Below, in pieces: positions 12,792 to 26,500 of a stretch of DNA of 64,000 nucleotides. Made by a program: the position numbers and the translations under genes. The stretch spans positions 66,572,858 to 66,636,857 of the forward strand of contig OZ024889.1 of NCBI GenBank assembly GCA_964017195.1, given 5' to 3'. Numbering within the stretch: position 1 is the stretch's first letter; the number at the start of each line of letters is the position of its first letter. Source of the stretch: Siderastrea radians. Its lineage: Eukaryota > Cnidaria > Anthozoa > Scleractinia > Rhizangiidae. The notes below the pieces were generated by a model that saw only the letters and a list, made by a program, of their open reading frames with translations, made no database searches and was not told the DNA's origin.

Positions 12792-14622
12792 TCATCTCGC
12801 TAAAACAAACAGAATTATCAACAGAGTCCAGAGTTTGCAGAATGAATGAGTTGCGTTTCGTTCGCTAGTGTTATGTTTTACCGCTGGTTTGCTAGGTTCT
12901 CTGTCTTCACGCGGTTCTGTGGTATTGTACGACTGGAGATCTCGCAGAGTTCCCATTTCATCCAGTAGGAAAGAATCGTCCAATGCGTGCCACGCTGCGG
13001 CACTGAAATTCTGATCGCCTGTCGTTAACAGGTCGAATAAACACGAGTCTAAGTAAAATCCCGTAATTTTAGTCTCCGTGCAAATTGCATGGGCTTCCTT
13101 TCGCGACATTTTACTTTTTCGCGGGCGCGTCCTCGCGAGTTGAGCGTCCGTCAAGGATAAAAGTTCTCTGTAGTCAATCCTTTGGCGGTTTGGGCATCCC
13201 GTCACACAAAGTCCCGTTGTGGGAAATTTGAACAGTAACTGTTCGGGAATTTTAACGTGGAACGTCAGAAATTCACCGACCTGTCGGATAATTATAGTAG
13301 TACTAATGTAACAGATTTTGATCTCGATGTGCGACTGAGGTCCCTTTCGCCTGGGATATATTATCGCCGGGCAATCCGAAGGCCCTGTTTCTCGAGTTCC
13401 ATCAAGGAACTCAGCAGGAAGCGAACCAGCTTCGGCTCGATATATTTTCTGACGAACGCAGCCATTTCCCCTTGGCTTTATCAGCAACGTGATCTAAAGT
13501 AGAAAACAGAGGTACAAGGATTAGGAGAGCCGATCCGTAAAACACGATCCATCATGTTAGACAGCCTCTTGTGTGAGCTGTGATGATGGATTACTTTACT
13601 TCAGAAATAAATTGCATGATGATACGTGATTAGATTCATCACAAAAGAGCTCAAAAGCAAACGAAATGAGTCAATGCAAGACTGATTAGAGCACAGTCCA
13701 TTTAATGAATGAATGGCGTGCTTGTCCGTGAAACTTACAACACCGCGACCGGACTCATTAGAAAACACACAGCTTGTGAAATCGACAAGCTCTTGCCTAG
13801 AAGACATGCCGTGCCTTTGAATAGCAGTTGGAGACCATGTTTGAATTGCAAGCAAGCCTGAAACTACAGGACATGTATGCATAATTCAACAGACAGTGTT
13901 GTTTGGACACGTTCCGTGTGAAGATGTGTGAAAATTCAAAATAATTTAATAGTCCTCACCGTGTTCGTTGCAGTGGCGCTTGATCCTCTAACCAGGGGAA
14001 CGTTGGTAACTTGCACGGAGAAATACTCGTTGTCAATAAGGGGCCAAGCGCCTTCTACGACACAAGTTTGCCGTTCCTCCATGAATGTTTTTAAATGTGG
14101 GTCCCCGAATAAAGCACACAGTCGAAACTGGTGTGGGTCTTCTCCAAGTTGCCCATTCGGCAGTTTGATTTGCTGGTTTTTAAAGTTCAAACAAGCAGGC
14201 TGGCTTGTAGCAGGCGGTGAAGGCACCGCGGTAGTCAACACTGTTTTGTTTGTCGGAAGTGAAACATTCCCGCAACTTCGATCCTTCATTAGTCTCGGTA
14301 TGAGAGTAGAAATAGTGTGGTAATATAAGTTCGAGTTACAGCTTTTAACGCTCTTTTTCACATCTTCGACGCAGCGTAAATAAATCGCTAGAGCGGTACA
14401 CATAACTTGATTGGAAATCGGTTCATGAACATCGACAGCCTTCTTGTATGGCTTCGTGCATCGGTCGCTCAGCGTTTGTATGCAATTCTCTCGCTCTGCT
14501 GCGACTAACAGCACTAAGGGCACAAACAAGATAACAAGTAACGTGAGTATATTTACATTTACGACCATCACAACACCATCGAGATTACACTCTGCAACAA
14601 GCTTAGACAAGCGAGCGATCAA
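12792..14622 (-). CDS. RGM: Repulsive guidance molecule (RGM) family protein
   Basis: Two exons, 14622-13960 and 13493-12792, join in phase 0 (donor G|GTGAGG, acceptor TTTAG|ATCACG) to give 454 residues, the usual RGM length. RGMs are GPI-anchored BMP co-receptors and neogenin ligands. Residues 19-42 form a signal peptide, so the ATG at 14568 is an alternative start. A cysteine-rich N-terminal domain (about 47-117) is followed by the partial von Willebrand D domain with FGDPHLKTF (GDPH at 173-176), the self-cleavage site known in RGMs. The run AWPLID and the exon-2 stretches SHIEIKICYISTTIIIRQ and DSCLFDLLTTGD match conserved RGM blocks. Possible N-glycosylation sites are NVS (119) and NKT (125). 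A short hydrophobic C-terminal tail fits a GPI signal. No frameshift or stop is seen, so the gene looks intact. Confidence 0.95.
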
Positions 14623-15092
14623 GTGTTCTAAAATCTCTACTTACGGTGAGGAAATAAACAAGTTGATAACAGCGCTTGATAGAAGACAGTCAGTCCTATT
14701 TTGAATCGAAAACTCATGTCACTCTTAGGCCACCGTCTGAACTGTCGCACATATTAACTGTATGCAGATCATGGACTGTGTTACTGAAATACGTCGAGTT
14801 CAATCGCCAGTTTCCTTTACTCGCGATCGACTGGACCTGGCCAATTTGCTTGATGGGAATGAAAACCAAATGACTCAATTCACTTATCAATCAGAAAGTT
14901 GACAGCTACTACACAAAGATACTGATTAACAAAGCCGTCGGTATGCCTTCTCCCGCCCTAAGTGACCTAATCGACGACTGAAAATTTTTTTACGGGCTGC
15001 AACGCAATGTTCGCGCGAAATCGTTTGAGGAAACGTTCGTTTTAGCTAAGACACGCTGAAATAAAAGGCTCGGGAAACTAACCGAGCTCTTA

Positions 15093-15124
15093 TAGGGGGC
15101 TGTCGCTTTCTCTCCAGCCCCCTA
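15093..15124. repeat. Short GC-rich hairpin
   Basis: TAGGGGGCTG and CAGCCCCCTA form a perfect 10-bp stem around a 12-base pyrimidine-rich loop. It lies about 470 bp upstream of the RGM start codon. No function is assigned. Confidence 0.6.
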
Positions 15125-18100
15125 GTGTGGCTTCCCGTCACACTACAACCACCGAAACAGCTGTCATTCTAATTAACTATCATACCTTTTCTTTCTTTTC
15201 ATTGGTTCTCAGTGCGAAGTATTATCGCCCGCGGCTATTCAAAGTAGAGCTTTCAAAAGGACCAATGATGCGCGAGAACCCAGCTCCGAACTCGTACATA
15301 ATTGAGCGGGTTGTCATTCATCATTTTGCCTTTTGTTTTCTCGCTCGTTCATTGGTGCAGAGTCGTTAAAAATTACAAAGGAGGACGAAGTGTTGACATA
15401 ACCACCGGGGGACTCCGACTGTTAGCTCTAACCTCAAACAACAACGGCGCTCTGGAGCTTGCTGCCACATAGTGATACGAATAAAAATCTTCGCGGAAAA
15501 ACCCAAGCACAAATCCATTTGAATGTGACAGCATGCAATGGCTTCTAAGCCCTCTTAATCATGTTTTCCGCATCGGCGAACGTGCTGGCCCGCGTGCGCT
15601 ATTAATTACAGTCCTTTGTTGATTTAGTGTAATTATACTTTTGTAGCTCAACACTTCGAAAAATAAGAAATGTCACATTTGGGAGGGCACAAGACAAAGA
15701 TAACATAAAGCCTTATCGAAAAGCAAAAGAGCGGTGCAAAACACCCTTTCTTCCAATTGCTTGGTCTGTTTCCCGCAACCAGAACGCGGTTATACTACCA
15801 GTGCTTAATGCCAGTGTGAGAAGCAGTCGAGTCCGGTCGGACGTGCTGCGAGTCCGCCAGTTCTTATTCCATTCATTCCATGTACCGCCCACAAATAATC
15901 AATATTGGTGTTCTTCATGTTGCGAAGGTACAAAACTCTTCTTCCGGTGGTATCATCTATGGTTTTCCGAGGACTCTGAACGCATATTTCTTAGCAAGCA
16001 CACAGCGTGTGAAATTTAATCACAATGCAAAAGGAATCTGTGGGAACCCAGCAAGAAATTTGCAGCAAGCGAACAATAATTTTCAGTGTTGCAATCTTTA
16101 ATAGTTTGAGCTTCGAAAATGTCGTACTGGGCTTTGCAGCAAGCCAATTTCCTGTTGCTTACATGATTTCCAATGAAAGAAGGCTATAGGGGAGTCCTAC
16201 CGCTTTTCAAATAGTCTATTAAATTTTAACTAGACCGACTTTAACTCCAAATACTGTAGTTGGAGCAGAATCGCCCGAGACATGCCTTCAGCCAAAAATT
16301 TCATATGCTACTTTTGGGCTGTATGTACTCCTACGCATTTCCGATCTTTAAAGAAAAATTAAGGAGCCAAATTCATGAACCGAAATATAATGTCAAAGTG
16401 TACAGTACAATTTTCGTCTGTCAACTCAAAGTTACTGAGAGAAGTTAAACAACATTTCTGTGACTGTTTCAAGAAGTTTTTGGTCCTTCAATTGAGAGTT
16501 GTTTCACACTGCCGTAATAGAAAGGAATTATTCGATGCAATTTAAGCCTGGCGTGGAGCTAAGTTTGTAATAACATACGGCAAGCAGTGCTGTTTGTTTG
16601 AAATTCAAGAACGAAAATTAAAATCGGTGGGAGACACGAATTATGCAGATAAGGTGGCGCTTTCTCGGTGGGTTATTTTTGTCCAAAAACTGAACACATT
16701 TCCAAGTTTCCAACTGAGATTGAGCTGATTACGGACGAATTAGTGTTCTGGAGTAATACTGGATTCACTGCACGCTTAATGCTTGTTTATACACGGCTGA
16801 CGAAAACTAATGGTTTCTTTTTCAAACGGCGGATTATGGCAAACTGCGGGTTGGAAAACAACGAGTATTTCTAGAAACTGCGAAACACTGCTGTGAAGCT
16901 ACGTGAACAGAATTCCAATGAAGCTCCCTCTATGGACAAACATCAAACATGGCAAGAAAATATCGTTGAGATGTGATCGAGTGTGTCAGTGTCAATACGC
17001 GAGTACGATTTTAATACTCAAGCTCTGCAAACAGAATTCACTCAAACAGCTTTTGAATTACGAAAAGTGACTGAAATGATGAATGATGATGAATTTTTAA
17101 AATCTACGTAAATAGTATAGCGTTGTTAAGCAGAACGATGTAGGAAACCGCCTTTTCAAAGCACCATTCATTCAGGCCAATCGAAAAAATTCTTCTCATC
17201 TTGCAGCATCGCTTGGTATCACCGTTTATCGCGTAAAATCTCTAATTCTATGGAAAAGACATCAATCTTCCTCTCTCCACCACATTGAAAATTAGTTAAA
17301 TTGGCCTCTTGAACCCCTCAGGGGTTCTCAAAGAACTATTAATAAGTTCGTCCACACAGTAAATTTCTCTCTAAAGCCCGTCACCGGACCAAATCGCTCG
17401 AAGCAGTAACGTGCGTGAATCCGAGCGCAATCTTAACCTCTTCCTAATCTCAAGACCGTATAAACGAGAGTGAAATGGCATCTGTTTAATGAAAGGAAAC
17501 AATGTTGTGGTCTGGTTTCCTTAGCAAAACAAACGAAAAAGATTATTAAATATAAATAAGGCGGTACTAGATTTATTCCAAGGTTTAAGAAGACTTTGGC
17601 GGGCTGATTTGCTTTCTGTCTCGAATAATTGGTTTAGAATTATTGGTTTGTGTAAACGCATATTTTATAGTTTATCATGTTTATTACATGTAACAGCTAC
17701 ACCGAATGGAACAAGTTTATTTTCGAGTAAAACCTCGCCCTACAGGGTTGCTGGCCAACGTCACGTATTAAATAGCCGAGAATTTCGCCGAAAAAAAACC
17801 CAAGTTAACTGAATGATTTAGTTTTCTTCTTTCTTTTGCTTTTTACTTATAAAAGTTAGGAACCGAATGTGGCGAACTAAGGTACTGCTTAGAAGAGAGT
17901 GCGACAAGAAAGGCAAAAAAAGTGATGTACCTCGCTCGCGAGGTTTCAATCTTCTGTCTGGTGGTTGTTTAAAATTTAATGTCTGCGCTAGTCACGGGAG
18001 TTGGTAGTCATATAGTATTTAAGTTTTTTTTCTTATTCACGGAAACAAAGGTATTGCTCTCTTTTTTAGAGAAGCCTGTTTTCCTGTCAAGTTAAGTCCA

Positions 18101-19491
18101 ACATCACATCACTAACGGAAGTTGAAACATCACTGGCGCGCGTACGGTCATTTTAGGCTTTAAATCAAAACGAAATATCCACTTATACAAATTTAACTTC
18201 ATTGCAGGATTGGACCAAACAACTTACATCCTTTGCAGCGAGCCACATTATCCACGAATTCATTTTCAGACGTCTTTCCTTGTAAATGACAACAGAAGAT
18301 CTCAAATCAGAGACTTACGGCAACTTTTAAGTTCGCACTAAACTTGCATCTAGGTATTTTAGAGTCAGGTTTAATGGATTTCGATGTTTCGTGTACATTT
18401 ACCCTGTAATTATACTGTGTTTAGAGTGGAAAGGAAGTGCTATGATATCAGGATCTTTGAAATCTTAAGAATGCTGAATATTGTTGGTACAAACTACATT
18501 AATAAAACACGACCAACGATTAACGACATCGTTTAGCAAAATGAATGAAAAGTAATTTCAATAAACGACCATGAATTCATCCAGGATTCACAGATAAAGT
18601 TGTTAAATTTCTTTCAAATTGCTTACTATTCTCACTGCATGTTTACTAATTGCATGTAACGGCTTTAGGTATCCAAGTTTATTTTGCGGGAGTTTGTAAA
18701 AGGCTCTGGTTCAGGATCAAAGTTCTGCTTGACAAAGAAAAACAACTCACTTCCGTCAATGGTAGCGAAAATGGCAAATTTAAAACAATTGTTTTGTTCC
18801 TGTATTCCACTATACCAGAATCTTAAAGTGCTCAAACATTTAGTGAAAAAAATCGGTCGGCGATGACAGTACAGCCGATATGGTAAAGAGAATTTGAGTG
18901 TCGATCGCTTTAGCAAAGAACCGCAGATAGGGAAAAAATACGCAACATTATAACAACATGTGCTTCAAGTTTGTTGTAGTAAACTTAACAAAATTTTCAG
19001 CCAATTCATAATCTAGACATGCCATAGACATCATTCTCCATTGTGCTTTGAAGTTCTTCTCTGACGAATTAACTTTTGACTGCGCTGCGAGTCTTGTATA
19101 AACCATCATTTAAAATTCTTTCACATTTCTCTTTGTTTCCAAGTAAGCTTATGTTTTGATTGCAACAGTTCCTAGGTACACCTGACCAGAAAGACAAAAA
19201 ACTAAAGTGACATGTTCGAGGGGAGTTATTTTTTATCCCCTAACAGTGCTGGCGCTAGCAACGGCGAAACGATCCGGCAATATTGGACTAGACGCATTAT
19301 TACAAACAAATTTAAAACAACTTGCACGAAACCATAACTGTTTATTTGCAACAAACCCGGTTTCTCGTGAACAATAATTTTAGACTGCACTGTTATCTTG
19401 GCAGTGTCCACCTCGCAATTTTCTTGAAAATTTATTTTCAAAATTTGTGCAAAAAAATAAAAAAATAAATGAGACCAAATTTACTAGAAGC

Positions 19492-19492
<1 letters not shown>

Positions 19493-19559
<67 letters not shown>

Positions 19560-19579
19560 GTAATAATAATAATAATAAT
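19493..19579. repeat. (AAT)n microsatellite
   Basis: About 28 AAT units with one TAG-type interruption. The poly-Tyr frame on the minus strand is a translation of the repeat. Confidence 0.95.
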
Positions 19580-22500
19580 CGATAATACTTTTATGGGTAA
19601 ACATAATTACTGGGAAACCATTAGTTTGCATCATGGCCCAGAGAATCTACAAAATTAAGAACAATATGGAAAATAAAACTAAACCTAACAAAAATAGAAA
19701 ATTAACACAGGTTCTATCAAAAAATAGCATAACAATTAGATATAAGAATAGTTAACAGGTTAATATGCCCTAGTGATAGTTAAATGTTCAAATTCGGAAG
19801 TTTTAGTGAAAAAAGGTCAGTCCGATGCTTTTTTCACAGTATATTCCAGAGTATGAGGGCAAATTCGAAATAAAAAAGGAGTGTTCAGATTAAAGCTCAA
19901 AAGTAACTGAAACAGTAGGAACAATAGAACGCCCGGCAAAATTCAAGGTTCATTCAGGTTTTGAACTAATGAGCTGTTATGGTTTCCTCTAAATATTTTC
20001 CGTATCGAATATCAACCACTTTGAGGCAGGTGACATTTGGGCGCATTTTAAGAACTTTGCTTTTTTGACCGCTTAAAAGGGCTAAGCGGGCTTTAAGGCC
20101 TTTAACATGTTTGTTCGAAGTACTTTAGATAATCAAACGGTATAAAGTTTCCTAAAAACAAGCTAATGGTTTTATTTGTGGTAAGCCGACGGACAGAAAA
20201 AGGACGGACTTTAATGTGTTTTTGTTTGTTTTGTACATGTGATATTGTGCCACTTTCGGTTGGAAACGAACGTTGGTGTGAGTAGTAAAATATAAGATAA
20301 GAAAGGTTTGAAAGCACTTCAAAGAATCAGTAAAAATATTAAAGCGGAAGAAAGGTGATATCATTTTGATATCGAAATATTAAATAGCAAAATTAGTAAT
20401 ACATATTTCCTACGATAACTGAACGAGACAAAAGGTTGGTTATCCATAACGAAACTAAACATTGACATTCGAAACCCCCGAAAGAGCAATTAGAAGGAAA
20501 GCTGACTGTTAAAAAAAATCCCAAGCAGTTTTTTTTTCTTAAGTTTTAAGTGTCCCGTGTACTAGGAGCTTTTCTTCTACGTATTCATGGAATTACGGTA
20601 TTTCATTCTGAAGATTTTTTTACTAATAAATATAACAAATCGAACTTGTACATTTTTCCATGGTTTCTGCCCGCTTTCACTGACACGCGTGAGAGGAAAC
20701 GGTTGCGTGGAAGCCAAGCGAGGGTACGTCAGACTATTGTAAATTTTAGGAAAGGAAACGTTTATTGACCGCTTAAGCTGTAAAAAAGGCGTACGAAGTA
20801 ATGACAACTGGAGGTACCAATGTATACGAAATTTTAGCATAATGATCGACAGAAATTCGTCAAAACCCCGTTAAAAAACGATGATTCAGTTAATAAATAT
20901 TCCTTTACAAAAGTGACATCACAAAGAGTTCTTTCTTAGAGGATACAAGTACCCTAAACGTTAAATAAATGAAAAGTATGTCCTACGGGGACTTTCCCGG
21001 GTAATAAATCTTGTTTTAAAATACTCATTCCTCGTGGATGTTTGGACAATTCATGTGCCTTTTTTAGCCTGCTTCTTTCTCGTCGATTGTACCACTAAAG
21101 AAATTTTAAACGCCATTTTCAAACCTGAATTTTATTGGTAGCACTGCTCTCGCGAGCGGGCTACTCGTTGCATCGCAAATTCGCACGCAGCAATAACAAT
21201 TTTAAAACAATTTGAATTTGAATTGAGTTCCAAATCGTGACTTTTTCCTTTCTAGACATCCGAAAGCTGTGCGGGTGTGTGATCCACTGCATAAATTATA
21301 TAGTTAACGAGGCTCTTTTGCCCCTGAGGCAAACAATTACCCGCCGTATGAGGTCGTGATCAGTGGGGGGCAGGGTTTGAAAACTTTTCATGTCAGAATT
21401 CCTAACAACCAAACGTTAATGAAAAACTTAAAATCTAGGTCAAAAGTTTGCTACCTATTTGCTCTAGCAAACTTTAGCTGGTAAATTGCTGGTAGCTTTA
21501 TTTCAGAATTACTTTTACATTGTTAGCCATACACAATAACACTTTTCACAAAATCCTGTTTGCTTAACAAATGGCACGGAATTGTAAACGTTCTCATTTA
21601 GCTAATAGCTTGGGCAATTTATGCCGTGTTGTTCCCCTTAAACAGCTGTCTATAGAAAGTTGTGTCTGCTTCTGTTTGGCCTCCCCTTGTGCAAAAATTG
21701 GCTGCTGCCAAAAAGGGACTCTCCCCCGACAACAGAAAAGGCAGCCTTTTAATATTTAAAAAGACAGTAGACAGAAACATTCTGCAACGTAAAAATAGGC
21801 GCTTTCTGGTGAAAAGGTGGGCGAGCAAACTTCAAAAACTCAAAAAAGCATTGTAAAATGGTCAGTTTCTATGGAAATGTGAATCGACGAATACATTAAA
21901 AACCCATTAAAAATATTAGGCCTGTGATATATATTACCTCTAGTGTCACGGAGTTATTAAATGGCCCTGTGTTTTAATTTCACTGAATTCTTATCTATAT
22001 CATTGAATATATTAGAGGCACGCAACTTATAAACGATAACAAAATTTTGTGGCAAGTTGAATGTGCAAATTGGACCTCAACGAAAAATTGACTTCAGTGA
22101 AACAAAGAGAATTTTACCAGTTTAAGTTCTTTGTTTTGAATCCGCAGGATACTTTACAGCAGGCAAACAAAAACAGTAAAAATATGGCGGATAAGTTAAG
22201 CTATAAGTTGCTATCTACACCCGCCTCTGAAACCCAGAAAGGGAAATAACACACTTCAAAATATTAAACAAAATAAAGTGGAATCAATAACGAAGTTTTT
22301 ATTATTCAGAAAAACTGACGGAGTACTGTAGGCTAAAAACAAAGTAACCTTATATCAAAGCAAACATCGATCGATTTGTAGAAAGGTGATCAAACGATTC
22401 CCGGGCTAGTTTGAAAAACACTCCTTAATTATGCATTAAGCCATTTAACAGCACCTTGACAATATTTAACAATTATTTAAACGAAAAAGCGGTAAATAGC

Positions 22501-23551
22501 GGTGATATTTATCAGCTGCCAAGGTCAATGTGCCTACCAGCACTAAGAAAATGATTGTTTTGTAAATATTAAGTCATAAGGTACCAGCGTAAAAAATAGG
22601 AAATTTCATCTTGCCAGTTACAAGTAAAAACATCGAAAAAGGCGTAGAAGTTTTGGCGTCGCTTTCCTCCTTCCTAAGGTCTTTTTACAAACTAGCCGCC
22701 ATATTGAAAACGGGGAAGGACCTGGGTCCGAATAAATAAGCAATACTTTCTCTTTGGCGCGAAAATTCCTCAGTTGTTTGTCTGAGGACATAATTTGTAC
22801 GGGTTCCAGGAGCAAAACGACTGACAGCCCTCGAGGAACATAATGTACACGGCCCAGTGTCCAAAAATATTCGTAGCTTTGAAGCCCAGTTTATTATCCT
22901 ACTGGTTTTCTTGAAATTCAAAATTAACTATCTTGGGAGTTTATTCATTGCTACTTAGTTGAAGAATTTATGGTACAAAATCTAACATGCAGACGTAAAA
23001 CTCAAACTTTGAAAACTGTGGGATATGGTTTGGACAAAGTCCCAGGATATTCCACAGCTTTGGTAGGGATGTATTGCGTCAATTGACGTGGAAGACAAAA
23101 AAACATGATGGATTATAATGTGGGATGTCCCGAGTTGAGTTGAGCCAATCAAAACATTCACACACTGGTATATACAGTAATAGATAGATTCAAACTTTTT
23201 TTCACCAAAGATAAGTCAAGTCGCCACTAGGTAGCTTTTTTGCACGTAAAGATGGCCTCCTACGTTCTCGTGAATCCCTCATTGAATGAGAAACAAACGT
23301 CCAGTTTTCTCCCATACCGCGATGCTTTCCTCCAGTAATTCTGTTATACGACTTTCACTCTGAATTTCACAATCAAGACAATTACAGGATTCAAGATCCC
23401 ATTTGAGAAAACTAGACTTGAAATATTGCAAAACTGCCCTAGAATCAAAGATCTTTTCGCTAGCGATAAATGCACGGTAAGTAATAGCAACAACCTTTTG
23501 TGTATTTACAACAAACTGCATCCAACATGGTGTCAAGCCACACCCATGGTG

Positions 23552-26500
23552 TCAGTGAGACTTCTTGAGTTTAGGAGCGATGAAACTCCTCATGAAGGCT
23601 GAAAGGGACGGTGGGATACCAGTACTTGTGCGGCTTTTGGAAAGTGTTGTGTTAACAAACGACATCTGTTGAAAAGAATAAAAACACATTTTTGCCAGCA
23701 TAATTAAAATATGTTCTAAGACATCCCAAGCGGTCAAGCCTTTAATCATTTCTTGAAGGTGCCTAGAGCCGATGCTTCTGCAGGTGCTGAAGTAAGTGGT
23801 CCTGAGATTTGGCGGAACGCGGAGGGGCCCGGGAATGCGGGCCCCACGATTCCGCAGACAGTTATTACGTCACTGAGCTACCGTCACTTCCTGAGCTTAG
23901 GAAGCCAGACTCTACCTAATGTCCTATTCGCTTACCTGAACCTTCGAGGCCGAAACCATAAGTGAATTTTCGCGCGAGTTGAATAAGGTCTTGCGTTTTT
24001 TGGTGTTGTCTAACATGGCAGAGATTTCAGTACTTGTTGTCCCATCTGAACTGGACTGCTGGTCAGCTGGTGCTAACACCTCGAGCACACTCGATGTAGG
24101 TTTTCTGTACAAAAAAAAAGATTTTATTTAAACAAGGTTTTGGATGGCCTGTTTTAAGTTTATTAATTACCTCTAGATGCAATCTGTTGTAGTACCTTTA
24201 GATTGAACTCTCAATAGCTAGTAAGCCTGTGTTTATCTTGGGCTCACTCGCAACCCAAATGTCACTTTGCCAATACTGGATTACGATTACTAAGGCCCGG
24301 TTGTCCAAAAACCGATTAAATAAATTAACCGTTGGGCGCGAATGGGCAAGATTTTTATTTCTCGTGTTTCAAAGCATCAACTTGTTCATTGCTGATCTTA
24401 CTTGTAACACGCAGTGTGACATCAAGGTCAAACTTCGCTGGACAAATGCATCCCAACAATCAGAATTGATAGCTTGCAAAAGAGCACTAATCTACTTGAG
24501 TAACTTCTCTGCAAACAGGGGTGTCTTGGTCGCCCTATGTTCCGGCAGGCGAATAAGTTACTTATTCGCCAACCGTGACATAGGGCGACCAAGAAACCTC
24601 TGCTTGCAGGATATTGAATAACTGCACCTATGGCTATTGTTTTTCCTATTTTGGTTTGACCTAACTCAATTCAATAACAAAGGACGAAAAGAAGTCTACA
24701 GAGGTATTCAAAGATAAATATATAATTCTGACTTCAAAGTTGAAATAAACCTGGAGGAGTGCAATACCGTAAACTGATCCAGGGTTTAATCCCCGGACTT
24801 ATACAACTTCGTAAGGGTTTTTTGTTTGGCGAGTAGAAAAAGTGTGGCAATGAGCTGTTATTTTAGTCCATTTAGTGTAGCTTTATTTTTTTTAAAAACC
24901 TTTATTATATCTGGCGTCTTAAATCTAACCGGGTGGGCTATAAGTGGCACATTTTTGTGAACTTCGTGACTTGGTAAATAAAAACAAAATAAATAAAAAC
25001 TTCGTGATTAAGAGAAGCTTGAGCTTCTTCAAATTCTATGGTAAAAATGACAAAGTTGATCCTTGACATCGAAAAGACGCTAGATAGACTCGTACTTTAT
25101 CTCTAACGTCCCGTCATTACCATACTAATCCGTTTCACTTTGAAAACATTCACATTCTTTTTGCGTTTTTGATAATCGTCCATCCTAAAACAAGGGAAAA
25201 TGGAGGTTTTCGAGAGCAATATACAAGATGGAGAATTTTGAAAACGGAGGTCTGTCGTATCAGTGTTGATGGGAGAAAATGGAAGTTTTTAAAACATTGA
25301 CGTAACATTGAACAGAATTTTGCAGAATCAGTGACTAAGAAACTGATAAACTTCGAGCAAACGCGCACTGTTTAGCCTTTCGTACTTCAAAAGATGGAAA
25401 GCACAGAGCAAATGTATCGCCAGCAACATTTGCACAAGTGTACTGAACAGTGAAAAAGTCCGAGAACGCCTCATTCTGTAATGTTTTTTTTCTTCAGCTG
25501 GTAAAAGACGCTCTGAAAACGCTAGTGTGGATGCAAAACGATGAGAACGTAGGAAATTTTTAAAAAACAACTTAGTGTGGACATGGCCTAAAACAAGGCA
25601 CTGTATTGACAAAAAACTGCACAAAATTAGTATGAATACCGTATATTTTCAGCTAGGGTGGTTATTCTTTTTGTGTTCTTCAAAAGGGGACGTTTATTCA
25701 GGAGAGGTTATTATTCGAGGAAATACGGTGTGAAACTGGATCACTCATGATCAAATGCCGGTGAACTTTCCAAGTGAAAATGATATCTGAATTAATTGTG
25801 CAAATTCTTGAACTATTCACATGCGACCCTTAGTCATTTGTCACAGTGGTCTTTGTCTCGGAATGTGATTTAACGCCAGTTTTATGTTGTTACTTTATAA
25901 CTGTCGGTTCTTATTCCGCCATATTGGCGTCAGCTCGGCAGGCAGCACTGGTGAAAATACAAGGAAACATTTAATAATGGACCTACCACATTTCTGACAA
26001 GACATACTTGGTATTGACCCTTTTACACACAGGAGCGGCCAAAATCCAAATTCAAGAAAATCCCAAACTTCAGTTAGTAAAATATTGCAAAATAAACTCC
26101 CTCTCAGGAAAATACTGCTCAATAGCTTTCATTTGAATGGTCACACAGTAAGATTTCATCCACAGACTCAAAAGTTAGAACCACCTTGCACAGCATAGTA
26201 AACAGCATCACAGGAAAGTACAGCTATTGAGCGTTTCATTTAAATGGTTGCGCTTTAGGATTTCATCCACAGACTAAAAAGTGGAAGCACATGTCAAGAC
26301 TCAAGATTTAGCCTTACGTGGGAGTACAAGGGGCAAAGTTTAACGAACACGAGACTGAAATATGAGTAGAAACAAGTTAATTAATTTTTCTCACAACAAA
26401 AATATCTTCAAATTTTTTCAATTCTGTCTTAAAGTACCTCATGGACCGAAATGCAAATTGTTCCGTACCTTTTCTTGCCCCTCTTTTTCCCAGTTGGCGC

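Larger units (their letters stand above)
14623..23551. other. Long gene-free stretch upstream of RGM
   Basis: No coding exon could be supported on either strand over about 9 kb. It contains a 10-bp-stem hairpin at 15093-15124 and an AAT microsatellite at 19493-19579. Part of it may hold RGM promoter and distal regulatory DNA, but no motif stands out. The segment directly below 23552 is probably the 3' untranslated region of the coiled-coil gene. Confidence 0.4.

Noticed and set aside
13601..13882. 93-codon minus-strand ORF between the RGM exons
   Set aside because: It falls inside the RGM intron, and the flanking exons join in frame without it in a well conserved part of the protein.
23279..23536. 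85-codon minus-strand ORF just below the coiled-coil gene stop
   Set aside because: It follows the last-exon stop codon directly and is more likely 3' untranslated sequence.
24229..24621. 130-codon plus-strand ORF
   Set aside because: It is intronic, antisense to the coiled-coil gene, and its 3' part is the 97-bp palindrome.
25638..25733. Short MITE with ACCGTAT ends
   Set aside because: Inverted ACCGTAT and ATACGGT words bound about 95 bp, but the target duplication is not exact and the ends are too short to be sure.
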